Assembly (NCBI GenBank): GCA_001626765.1
Contig: LUOO01000112.1
Coordinates: 52,556 to 116,555, forward strand
Origin: Maritimibacter sp. REDSEA-S28_B5
Lineage (GTDB): Bacteria > Pseudomonadota > Alphaproteobacteria > Rhodobacterales > Rhodobacteraceae
Reading direction: 5' to 3'
DNA length: 64,000 nucleotides
The position numbers and the translations under genes are program-made. Shown here in pieces: positions 1-7,430 of this stretch (position 1 is the stretch's first letter; each line of letters opens with the position of its first letter). A model generated the notes under the pieces. It did not search any database. It worked only from the letters and a program-made list of their open reading frames with translations, and was not told the origin of the DNA.

Positions 1-41
1 GTGGCGAGAAAGGCGGTTAGGGCAATTGTGCGGGCGAACAT
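1..41 (-). CDS. N-terminus of a secreted protein (partial)
   Basis: An ATG read leftwards at 41-39 opens a frame that runs off the window edge and encodes MFARTIALTAFLA, the start of a signal peptide (an Arg followed by a hydrophobic stretch). An AGGGAG ribosome-binding site lies about 6 nt upstream of the ATG. The gene lies downstream of smc on the same strand, about 64 bp after its stop. Only 13 residues are visible, so the family cannot be named. Confidence 0.5.
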   Translation of the reverse strand, partial: MFARTIALTAFLA

Positions 42-105
42 GGCGGCTCCCTGAAAATGTGGTCGGGCGGAGCTTAGGACGAATCGCCGTCGCCGTGAAC
101 AGGCA

Positions 106-3100
106 TCACGCGACCATCTGTTCCGCCTTTTTCAAGTCGACAGACACAAGCTGGCTCACGCCCTGCTCCTGCATCGTGACCCCGAACAGCCGGTCCATCC
201 GCGCCATGGTCACCGCATGGTGCGTGATGATCAGGAACCGGGTCTCGGTGCGGCGCGTCATCTCGTCCAGAAGATCGCAGAACCGCGTCACATTGGCGTC
301 GTCCAGCGGCGCGTCGACCTCGTCCAGCACGCAGATCGGCGCGGGGTTGGCGAGGAAGACGCCGAAGATCAGCGCGAGCGCCGTGAGCGTCTGTTCGCCG
401 CCCGACAGGAGCGACAGGGTCGACAGCTTTTTCCCCGGCGGCTGACACATGATTTCAAGCCCCGCCTCAAGAGGATCGTCCGATTCCACAAGCACCAGGT
501 TCGCCTCGCCACCGCCGAAAAGGTGGGTGAAAAGCAGCCCGAAGTTCTCGTTCACCTGCTCGAACGCAGTGAGCAGCCGTTCCCGCCCCTCGCGGTTGAG
601 CGACGCGATGCCAGAGCGCAGCTTGCGGATCGCCTCTTCCAGATCGGCCTTTTCGCTGACCAGCGTGTCATGCTCGGCCTGCACCTCTTTCGCGTCCTCC
701 TCGGCGCGCAGGTTCACGGCCCCCAGCGCCTCGCGTTGACGCTTGAGGCGATTCACGTCGGCTTCGATCTGGTCTGAGGACGGCATCTCGTCCGGGTTCT
801 GCCCAAGGCTTTCGAGCAGCCCGGCGGGCGTCGTGTCCATCTCTTCCGCGATGCGTTCCTCGGCATAGGCCACGGTTTCCTTGGCCGCCTCGACCCGCGC
901 CTCGGCCCGTGCCCGTGCTTCCCGCGCCTCGCCGGCCAGGCGTTCCGCGTCGCGTTCGGCGATCGTGGCCTCGCGCAGCGCGGTTTCCCCGACCAACAGC
1001 GCATCCTGCGCAGTGGCGCGGCGGGCTTCGGCATTCGCGATTTCGCGGGACAACTCGTCGCGCTTGGCCGCCAGGTCCTCGGGCGCGGCCTTGGCGTCGT
1101 ATAGCTCTTCTTCGGTCGCTTCCTTGCGCTCTGCCAGTTCCGCGATTCGCTTGCCCGCGGTTTCCAGACGATGCTTCCAGCCCGAGATTTCCTTGGTCAC
1201 TTCCTGCGACCGCTTGATCCGCGCCTCGCCCTCCCGCTTGATCTCGTCGTGGTGCGACCGGCGCGACATCATGGTCATCCGGGCGGCTTCGACGGTCAGC
1301 TTGGTGTCCTCGACCTCGGCCCGCGCGTCGTCGAGGTTCGGAAGATCGCGCACCGCTTTCTCGGCCTCGGTCAGACGCACCCGCGCGCCCATCGCCTCTT
1401 CCTCGTGGCGGGCCACGGCGAGCGTGAGATTCTCGAGCTTGCCTTCCGCGATGTTGCGATCCGCCTCGGCGCGCGACTGCGCGCGAGCGGCCTCGGACAC
1501 GGCGCGGTCGGCCTCGGTCGCGTCCGCGAGGCGCGCTTTCAGCGAGTCATGCGCATGCATCGCCCCATCGGCACGGGCCTGTGCGCGTTCGAGGTCCTGC
1601 TTGAGTTCCTCCAGACGGTTGAGCTGCCGCAGGCGCATCGCGGCGGCCGAGGGCGCATCGTCGGCGGCCACCCGGTAGCCGTCCCAGCGCCACAGGTCGC
1701 CGTCCAGCGTGACGAGCCGCTGGCCAGGGCGCAGAAGCGGTTGCAGCCGCGCCGCATCTTCGGGCGCGACCAGACCGACTTGCGCCATGCGGCGGGCGAG
1801 CACGTCGGGCACCGTCACATGGGCGGTGAGCGGCTCGGCCCCCTCGGGCAGCGCCTGCGTGTCGGAATAGCCGGGCAGGGCGATCCAGCCCGATTGGTCG
1901 TCCTCACTCACCACCGGGGCGCGCAGATCGTCGGCCAGCGCCGCACCAAGAGCCGCCTCGTATCCCTTGGCCACCCGGACGAGGTCGAGCACCTGCCCGC
2001 CGTCCGTCGTGTCGCGTTCGAGGAGCTTGGCCAGCGCCATGACCTCGGCCCGGAGCGCGTTGACCTCGCCCTCGGCCTCGGAGCGTTCGGCGCGGGCATC
2101 AGCCTCGCGCGACTGCGCCTCTGCGCGGGCCTCTTCCGCACCGATCAGCGCCTCCTCGGCGGCTTCTGCCGCCTCGACCGCGTTGCGTTGCTCATAGTCG
2201 GCCTCGGAAAAGGCGAGCTTCGCGGCATCGAGCGCGGCGCGCGCCGCTGTCACCGCATCGCGGGCCCGGGCCGCTTCGCCCTCGGATTTCTCGAGCGTTT
2301 TCTGGCTGTCGTCGCGCAGGCGGTGCGCCGACTGGTGCCGGGCGGCGAGCCGCGCGACATCCTCGGTCAATTGGGTGAGGGCATCCTCGCGGTCCGCCAT
2401 CACGCGCTTGGCGTCATGGGCCTGTTCGGCGGCCTCTTCGAGCTTTTCCGCGTGGCCCTCGGACGCCTTGGCAAGCTCGGTCCGCTCCCACTCGAGCCGC
2501 TCGATGGTCTCGCCCGCATCGCGATTGAGCGCCTCTTCGCGTTCCGAATCGCGCACGAGCTGCTCGATCCGGCGGGTGAGGGTTTCGATCCGCTGGACCG
2601 CCTGTTCCTCTTGCTCGGTCAACTGGTCGCGCGACACGGTCAGGCGTTGCAGGACCGCTGCCGCAATCGCCTCTTCCTCGCGCAAGGGCGGCAGGCGATC
2701 CTCGGCCTCTGCCCGAACCTTGGCAGAGGTCCGGGCCGCGCCTTCGGCCTGCGACGCTGCCGTCACACGCTCGGTATACTGGGTCTGGGCGGCCAGCCGC
2801 GCCTCGTCCGCCTCGCGCCAGCGCCGGAACAGGAGCAGGCCCTCGGATGTGCGAAGCTGCGCCTCGATCTCGCGATACCGCGCCGCCTGACGGGCCTGCC
2901 GGGCGAGAGTGGCAAGCTGGCTCGCGAGCTGTTCGATCACATCATCGACCCGTTCGAGGTTCGATTCGGTGCCCTTGAGCTTCAGTTCCGCCTCGTGCCG
3001 CCGCTGGTAGAGGCCAGAGATCCCCGCCGCTTCCTCCAGAATCCGACGCCGGTTCTTGGGCTTGGCGTTGATCAGTTCGGAAATCTGTCCCTGGCGCACC

Positions 3101-3528
3101 AGCGCGGGCGACTGCGCACCGGTTGAGGCATCGGCGAAGAGCATCTGGACGTCGCGGGCGCGCACGTCCTTGCCGTTGACCTTGTAGGCCGACCCTGCGT
3201 CACGGGTGATCCGGCGCACAACCTCGAGGATGTCGCTGTCGTTGAACCCCGAGGGCGCGAGCCGGTCGGAGTTGTCGATCTGGAGCACCACCTCGCCAAA
3301 ATTCCGCGCCCCGCGCGACGAGGTGCCCGCGAAGATCACGTCCTCCATCCCGTCGCCGCGCATCGCCTTGGCGCGGTTCTCGCCCATGACCCAGCGCAGC
3401 GCCTCGAGCAGGTTCGACTTGCCGCAGCCGTTCGGGCCGACAACTCCCGTCAGCCCCTCGCTGATGATCAAATCAGTGGGGTCGACGAAGCTCTTGAAGC
3501 CGTTCAGTTTGAGGCGGTTGAAGCGCAA
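106..3528 (-). CDS. smc: Chromosome segregation protein SMC
   Basis: This is the ATPase core of the bacterial SMC-ScpAB condensin, which compacts and helps segregate the chromosome. The 1140-residue length is normal for alphaproteobacterial SMC. Walker A (GPNGCGKS) lies near residues 32-39. Long Glu/Ala/Arg-rich coiled coils flank a hinge around residues 490-620. The C-terminal head carries the ABC signature LSGGEQ and the Walker B stretch VLDEVDAPLDD. The family normally begins with an MRF...LNGFKSF sequence, and here that position is a TTG codon (3528-3526) with no clear Shine-Dalgarno, so the start is either TTG or a low-efficiency initiation. The gene stands alone, transcribed leftwards; the DsbA-type gene that often precedes smc in relatives is not here. 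Confidence 0.97.
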   Translation of the reverse strand: MRFNRLKLNGFKSFVDPTDLIISEGLTGVVGPNGCGKSNLLEALRWVMGENRAKAMRGDGMEDVIFAGTSSRGARNFGEVVLQIDNSDRLAPSGFNDSDILEVVRRITRDAGSAYKVNGKDVRARDVQMLFADASTGAQSPALVRQGQISELINAKPKNRRRILEEAAGISGLYQRRHEAELKLKGTESNLERVDDVIEQLASQLATLARQARQAARYREIEAQLRTSEGLLLFRRWREADEARLAAQTQYTERVTAASQAEGAARTSAKVRAEAEDRLPPLREEEAIAAAVLQRLTVSRDQLTEQEEQAVQRIETLTRRIEQLVRDSEREEALNRDAGETIERLEWERTELAKASEGHAEKLEEAAEQAHDAKRVMADREDALTQLTEDVARLAARHQSAHRLRDDSQKTLEKSEGEAARARDAVTAARAALDAAKLAFSEADYEQRNAVEAAEAAEEALIGAEEARAEAQSREADARAERSEAEGEVNALRAEVMALAKLLERDTTDGGQVLDLVRVAKGYEAALGAALADDLRAPVVSEDDQSGWIALPGYSDTQALPEGAEPLTAHVTVPDVLARRMAQVGLVAPEDAARLQPLLRPGQRLVTLDGDLWRWDGYRVAADDAPSAAAMRLRQLNRLEELKQDLERAQARADGAMHAHDSLKARLADATEADRAVSEAARAQSRAEADRNIAEGKLENLTLAVARHEEEAMGARVRLTEAEKAVRDLPNLDDARAEVEDTKLTVEAARMTMMSRRSHHDEIKREGEARIKRSQEVTKEISGWKHRLETAGKRIAELAERKEATEEELYDAKAAPEDLAAKRDELSREIANAEARRATAQDALLVGETALREATIAERDAERLAGEAREARARAEARVEAAKETVAYAEERIAEEMDTTPAGLLESLGQNPDEMPSSDQIEADVNRLKRQREALGAVNLRAEEDAKEVQAEHDTLVSEKADLEEAIRKLRSGIASLNREGRERLLTAFEQVNENFGLLFTHLFGGGEANLVLVESDDPLEAGLEIMCQPPGKKLSTLSLLSGGEQTLTALALIFGVFLANPAPICVLDEVDAPLDDANVTRFCDLLDEMTRRTETRFLIITHHAVTMARMDRLFGVTMQEQGVSQLVSVDLKKAEQMVA

Positions 3529-3915
3529 GGCGGAGGCCTGTTCAGGGTTTGGGGTTCGATTCTGTATCCGGCCATTGTTTCCGGGGCAGGGTCAGCGAGT
3601 CAATCGCGGGGCGCTGGATATGGGCTATGTGAGCCGGCTTATCCACAAGATATTGGGCGCTTTGCTGGTTTTGACGTCCGCTGCGCGCTCGCCGACCCGC
3701 GAGGGAAGGCGCGCCAAGGGATCCATGACGCAGTAAAGAGGAGGTTTCTCGGGTCGGGGGATTGCGCTAGGGCTAAAGCTGTCAAAAGAGGACAGCTGTG
3801 CCGAGACCCGACATGGTGAGCAACGAGGCGGTGCTGGAGGTGGCGGTGGCACCGGACGCGCGGGCTCTTGCTCCTGCTGGCGCTGCCTTTATCGGTTCCG
3901 GCACAGGAGGGCGCG
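3529..3915. other. Intergenic region, smc / hydrolase
   Basis: These 387 bp separate two divergently transcribed genes, and I see no convincing gene. A 7-bp inverted repeat with a 7-nt loop (AGCTGTC...GACAGCT, 3777-3797) could be an operator or RNA hairpin. On the minus strand a TTGACT element about 65 bp upstream of smc is a possible -35 box, but its -10 is poor. Short open frames starting at GTG 3799 or TTG 3868 lack family resemblance. The TTG frame would add a hydrophobic LLLLALPLSVPA stretch before the hydrolase start. Confidence 0.5.
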
Positions 3916-4761
3916 ATGCGATATATTGACCATGGGAACATCAGGATCGCAACGCAGGCTTTCGGCAATCCCGAGGGTCCCGCCGTGATCATGGTCATGG
4001 GCGCGACCGCGTCCATGCTTCTATGGCCGGAGGCGCTGATGCAGGGGCTGGCAGCAGGGGGACTTCATGTCATCCGCTTCGACCACCGCGATACCGGAGA
4101 GACGACCACGGTTGCGCCGGGGGCGGCGGATCACGTGGTCGAGGATCTGGCGGCGGACGTGCTCGCGGTGCTCGACGCTTACGGGATCGCGCGGGCCCAT
4201 GTGGTGGGCATGTCTCTGGGTGGCTACATCGGTCAGATGCTCGCCTTGACTGCGCCTGACCGCGTCGCGAGCCTGACCCTCGTCGCCGCCGAGCCCCTGG
4301 GGTGGGACGGGGACCCGCTGCCACATATCTCGGATGCCTTCATGGCGCATTTCGCGGGCATGGCAGATCTCGACTGGAGCGATGCGGACGCTGTCACCGC
4401 GTTTCTCGTCGGCATCGACCGGCTCTCGGCGGGCAGTGGCGCGCCCTTCGACGCGGGCGCGGCAGAGACGCGCGCTCGCAGGGTTCTGGCCCGGACGGAC
4501 AGCGTTGCGAGCATGTTCAACCACGCCGCCCTGACGACGCGGGACGACTGGACCGGGCGGTTTCGCGACATCGCCCGGCCCGTGCTGGTGCTTCATGGCA
4601 TCGACGACCCGGTGCTGCCCATCGAAAACGGTCGCGCCCTCGCGGCAGGCATTCCCGCCGCGCGGATCGTCGAGCTTGCGGGCGTCGGCCACGAACTGCC
4701 TGTCCGCGCTATCGGTCAGATGGTCGATACCATCGCCGGTTTCGTCGCCGGGCAGGACTGA
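3916..4761 (+). CDS. Alpha/beta hydrolase
   Basis: A 281-residue single-domain alpha/beta-hydrolase-fold enzyme, substrate unknown. The nucleophile elbow G-M-S-L-G places the catalytic Ser at residue 100. The acid is probably the Asp in HGIDDPVLP, and the His is in GVGHELP near the C-terminus. An HG-type oxyanion segment appears as VMGATASM. The start is ATG 3916 because GGAGG lies 6 nt upstream. An in-frame TTG at 3868 would add 16 hydrophobic residues but has no ribosome-binding site. The sequence resembles homoserine-acetyltransferase-like or aclacinomycin-methylesterase-like hydrolases, but no neighbour gives a pathway. The cobalamin riboswitch follows it. Confidence 0.85.
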   Translation: MRYIDHGNIRIATQAFGNPEGPAVIMVMGATASMLLWPEALMQGLAAGGLHVIRFDHRDTGETTTVAPGAADHVVEDLAADVLAVLDAYGIARAHVVGMSLGGYIGQMLALTAPDRVASLTLVAAEPLGWDGDPLPHISDAFMAHFAGMADLDWSDADAVTAFLVGIDRLSAGSGAPFDAGAAETRARRVLARTDSVASMFNHAALTTRDDWTGRFRDIARPVLVLHGIDDPVLPIENGRALAAGIPAARIVELAGVGHELPVRAIGQMVDTIAGFVAGQD

Positions 4762-4847
4762 CCCCCGCCAAAGGTCGCAAGTCACGTGCCCCGGGTCGCA
4801 ATCCGGCTTGACCGATCACCCGCCCGTGAGTCACAAGCGAAAGGCAT

Positions 4848-5033
4848 GGTTCCCGACCGACGGTGCAAAGCGCCAAGGGAGAATAGGGAATGCGGAGGGG
4901 TGATCCAAACCGGAGCCTTCAGCCGCAGCCGCCCCCGCGACTGTGATGCGGCGAGCGCCCACCTTATGCCACTGGGGCTACGACCTTGGGAAGGCGGTGG
5001 CGCGTGACGACCCGCAGAGCCAGGAGACCTGCC
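4848..5033 (+). promoter_or_regulatory. Cobalamin (AdoCbl) riboswitch
   Basis: The conserved B12 riboswitch elements occur in order: GAATAGGGAA near 4881, a GCCGCCCCCGCGACTGTGA core near 4930, GCCACTGG, TTGGGAAGG, and the terminal B12 box AGCCAGGAGACCTGCC at 5018-5033. The box ends 50 nt before the ATG of a cobalt-permease-like gene. AdoCbl binding in this family normally sequesters the downstream ribosome-binding site or favours termination, so cobalt uptake should be repressed when B12 is plentiful. The exact 5' edge is approximate. Confidence 0.95.
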
Positions 5034-5083
5034 ATGTGGACTGTAACCCACCCGTCGGGGAGACGGGCAAAGGAGTGATGCAC

Positions 5084-5758
5084 ATGCATATCGAACCGGG
5101 CCTCGTCGGCCCCGCGAAGATGATCCTCGCCTATGCGACCGCCGCCGGTGGCGCCGCGATGACCGCCAAATTCGCCTGGGAGACCGTGAAGGAACGCGGC
5201 CTTGCCTCGCTCGGGGCGCGCAGTCTCGCGACCACCGTGGCCGCTTTCGGCTTTTTCCAGGTGCTGCCGCATTTTCCGGTCGGCGTGTCCGAGGTTCACT
5301 TCATCCTCGGCTCGACGCTTCTGCTGGTCTTCGGGGCCGCGCCCGCCGCCATCGGCCTCGCGCTCGCGCTCCTGCTTCAGGGCGTGTTCTTCGCACCCTT
5401 CGACCTGCCGCAGTATTTCGCCAACGTCACGACGCTGATCGTGCCGCTCATCGCAATCAAGTATCTCGCCGACAAGCTGATCGCCCGCGACACGGCCTAT
5501 GTCGATATCAAATACAAGGATGCGCTTGCGCTCTCGACCGCCTATCAGGGTGGCGTGGTGCTCTGGGTCGCCTTCTGGGCCTTCTACGGTCAGGGCTTCG
5601 GTGCCAGCACCGCCGCTTCGGTATTCACCTTCGGTGGGGCCTACATGCTCGTCGTGCTGATCGAACCGCTGGTGGATCTCGCCGTGCTCGCCGGTGCCAA
5701 GTCGGCGCGCGGTCTCGCCAAGTCCAGTCTCGTCACGCCGCGCCTGTTCAACGCCTGA
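5084..5758 (+). CDS. CbiM-family cobalt transporter permease
   Basis: A 224-residue integral membrane protein starting MHIEPG, the N-terminus typical of CbiM/NikM-type substrate-capture subunits of energy-coupling-factor metal transporters. In that family the N-terminal amine and His2 coordinate Co2+ or Ni2+, and another His follows downstream, here probably in the VSEVHF segment. About six hydrophobic segments are visible. Two ATGs are in frame, 5078 and 5084. AGGAG at 5071-5075 is 8 nt from 5084 but only 2 nt from 5078, so 5084 is chosen, and it gives the canonical MHI start. It lies directly under the cobalamin riboswitch. No CbiN, CbiQ or CbiO genes follow, so energy-coupling partners must be elsewhere or not needed. 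Confidence 0.88.
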   Translation: MHIEPGLVGPAKMILAYATAAGGAAMTAKFAWETVKERGLASLGARSLATTVAAFGFFQVLPHFPVGVSEVHFILGSTLLLVFGAAPAAIGLALALLLQGVFFAPFDLPQYFANVTTLIVPLIAIKYLADKLIARDTAYVDIKYKDALALSTAYQGGVVLWVAFWAFYGQGFGASTAASVFTFGGAYMLVVLIEPLVDLAVLAGAKSARGLAKSSLVTPRLFNA

Positions 5759-5781
5759 TCCGCGTTTCGTCCTAACTGACA

Positions 5782-5809
5782 AGCCGGGGTCACGTGCCCC
5801 GGCTTTCCG
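5782..5809 (+). terminator. Hairpin terminator or attenuator, permease / cobW
   Basis: An 8-bp inverted repeat AGCCGGGG / CCCCGGCT (5782-5804, loop TCACGTG) is followed by TTTCC. The T tract is short, so it probably attenuates rather than fully stops readthrough into cobW, 24 nt downstream. Confidence 0.55.
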
Positions 5810-5832
5810 CTATTCAGGCTCAGGAGAAAGCC

Positions 5833-6903
5833 ATGCCCGCCAAAATACCCGCCACCGTCGTCACCGGATTTCTGGGCGCCGGGAAAACCACCCTCATCCG
5901 CCATATGCTCGAGAACGCCAAGGGCAAGAAGATCGCGCTCATCATCAACGAGTTCGGCGATCTGGGCGTTGACGGCGACATCCTCAAGGGATGCGGTGTT
6001 GAAACCTGCACCGACGAGGACGTGATGGAGCTGTCCAACGGCTGCATCTGCTGCACCGTGGCCGAGGATTTCGTCCCGACGCTCGAGAAACTCCTCGCCC
6101 GTGACGTGCCGCCGGACCACATCGTGATCGAAACGAGCGGCCTGGCGCTCCCGCAACCGCTCGTCCGCGCCTTCCAATGGCCCGAGATTTCGACGCGGGT
6201 GACGGTGGACGGTGTGGTCACGGTCGTCGATGGCAAGGCGGTCAGCGAGGGGCGCTTTGCCCATGACGTCGCCGCGGTGGATGCGCAGCGCAAGATGGAC
6301 GAGAACCTCGATCACGAAACGCCGCTGTCCGAGTTGTTCGACGACCAGATCGCCTGTGCCGACATGATCGTCGTGAACAAATCCGATCTGCTGGGCGATG
6401 CCGAATCCGATGCGCTCGTCGCGACGCTGTCCGGCGAGGCGCGGCAGGGCGTGCGCGTGGTGCGCACGTCGATGGGCGCGCTGCCGGTCGAGGTCCTCTT
6501 GGGCCAAGGTGCCGGAGCCGAGGACGACATGGAACATCGCCACGAGGTCCACCATCATCACCACCACGACGATGACGAGGACGGCGATCACGACCATGAT
6601 CACCACCACGATCATAGGCACGACGAGTTCGAAAGCTTCGTGGTCGAACGGGGTGAGATCGCCGATCCCAAGGCCTTTGCCGAACAGGTCGCCGACGTGA
6701 TCCGCGCCCACGACATCCTGCGGCTGAAAGGTTTCGCGGCGGTCACGGGCAAGCCTATGCGCCTCACCCTGCAGGCAGTCGGTCCCCGCGTCGACACCTA
6801 CTTCGACGCGCCCTTCGGCACCGCACCGCGCGCCACGCGGCTCGTCGTGATCGGTCAGGCGGGGCTCGACCGGTCCGCCATCGAAACCGCGCTCACAGCC
6901 TGA
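5833..6903 (+). CDS. cobW: CobW-type GTPase / metal chaperone
   Basis: A COG0523-family P-loop GTPase that delivers metal, here most likely Co2+ for cobaltochelatase. Its 356 residues carry Walker A GFLGAGKT (residues 12-19) and the metal-binding C-x-C-C motif (C71, C73, C74). A long His/Asp/Glu-rich linker at about residues 235-275 precedes the C-terminal CobW_C domain. The start is ATG 5833 with AGGAG 6 nt upstream; an in-frame ATG at 5794 is less well placed. It sits between the riboswitch-controlled permease and cobN, as in many alphaproteobacterial aerobic cobalamin loci. The His-rich stretch suggests storage or buffering of metal. Confidence 0.95.
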   Translation: MPAKIPATVVTGFLGAGKTTLIRHMLENAKGKKIALIINEFGDLGVDGDILKGCGVETCTDEDVMELSNGCICCTVAEDFVPTLEKLLARDVPPDHIVIETSGLALPQPLVRAFQWPEISTRVTVDGVVTVVDGKAVSEGRFAHDVAAVDAQRKMDENLDHETPLSELFDDQIACADMIVVNKSDLLGDAESDALVATLSGEARQGVRVVRTSMGALPVEVLLGQGAGAEDDMEHRHEVHHHHHHDDDEDGDHDHDHHHDHRHDEFESFVVERGEIADPKAFAEQVADVIRAHDILRLKGFAAVTGKPMRLTLQAVGPRVDTYFDAPFGTAPRATRLVVIGQAGLDRSAIETALTA

Positions 6904-6906
6904 GCC

Positions 6907-7359
6907 ATGCTCATCGTCGCGCTCGCAAATCCGCTGGACCCCGGCCCCGCCGCGCTTCTGGCCGAAGCGCAGGCGCTACAGGCCGCCACCTATGCGCCCG
7001 AAAACAACCATGCGCTCCCGACCGAGGCGCTCGCCGCCGCGGACATCCGGTTTTTCGCGGCGCGCGAGGGCGACAGGGTGCTGGGCGTCGGCGCGCTCGC
7101 GATCCGTGTCGGCTATGGCGAGGTGAAGGCGATGTTCACCTCCGACGCCGCGCGGGGCAAGGGCGTCGCCGCTGCTCTGCTTCGGATGATCGAGGACACC
7201 GCGCGGGAGGAGGGTCTGACCCGCCTCAATCTCGAAACCGGCGAAGAGCTTGCCGCCGCCGTCCGCCTTTACGAACGCTTCGGTTTCACCCGCTCCGGGG
7301 CCTTCGGCGACTACGTGGACGACGGCGTGAGCCTTTTCATGAGCAAGGACCTCGCATGA
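6907..7359 (+). CDS. GNAT-family N-acetyltransferase
   Basis: 150 residues with the GNAT acetyl-CoA-binding pattern: a conserved VKAMFTSDAARGKGVAAALL beta4/alpha3 segment (R-G-K-G-V-A pyrophosphate loop) and a C-terminal YERFGFTRSGAF motif, as in YncA/PhnO-like transferases. The ATG lies 3 nt after the cobW stop, and the stop overlaps the start of a 24-codon frame leading into cobN. It is therefore part of the cobalamin operon by position, but its substrate is unknown. It should be cytosolic. Confidence 0.85.
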   Translation: MLIVALANPLDPGPAALLAEAQALQAATYAPENNHALPTEALAAADIRFFAAREGDRVLGVGALAIRVGYGEVKAMFTSDAARGKGVAAALLRMIEDTAREEGLTRLNLETGEELAAAVRLYERFGFTRSGAFGDYVDDGVSLFMSKDLA

Positions 7360-7430
7360 GCTGCGGCCTCTTTCATCTTTCCCCACACACGCAATATCCG
7401 ACGCCGCAAGAGGCGCGAAAGCTGACCTGA
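7356..7430 (+). CDS. Possible 24-residue coupling ORF before cobN
   Basis: An ATG overlapping the GNAT stop (ATGA, 7356-7359) opens a 24-codon frame that begins MSCGLFHLSPHTQYP. Its TGA (7428-7430) overlaps the ATG of cobN by one base. It therefore bridges the two genes exactly, with stop-start overlaps at both ends, and cobN has only a distant GAGG. The small frame may serve to deliver ribosomes to cobN, or may be a real microprotein. It has no recognisable domain, and chance cannot be excluded at this length. Confidence 0.35.
   Translation: MSCGLFHLSPHTQYPTPQEARKLT

Noticed and set aside
1171..3126. A 651-codon open frame opposite smc
   Set aside because: It mirrors the third-position GC bias of smc on the other strand and has no family motif; SMC motifs on the minus strand are unmistakable.
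3868..3915. TTG start with a hydrophobic N-terminus for the alpha/beta hydrolase (possible signal peptide)
   Set aside because: No ribosome-binding site at the TTG, while ATG 3916 has GGAGG at ideal spacing and matches normal family starts.
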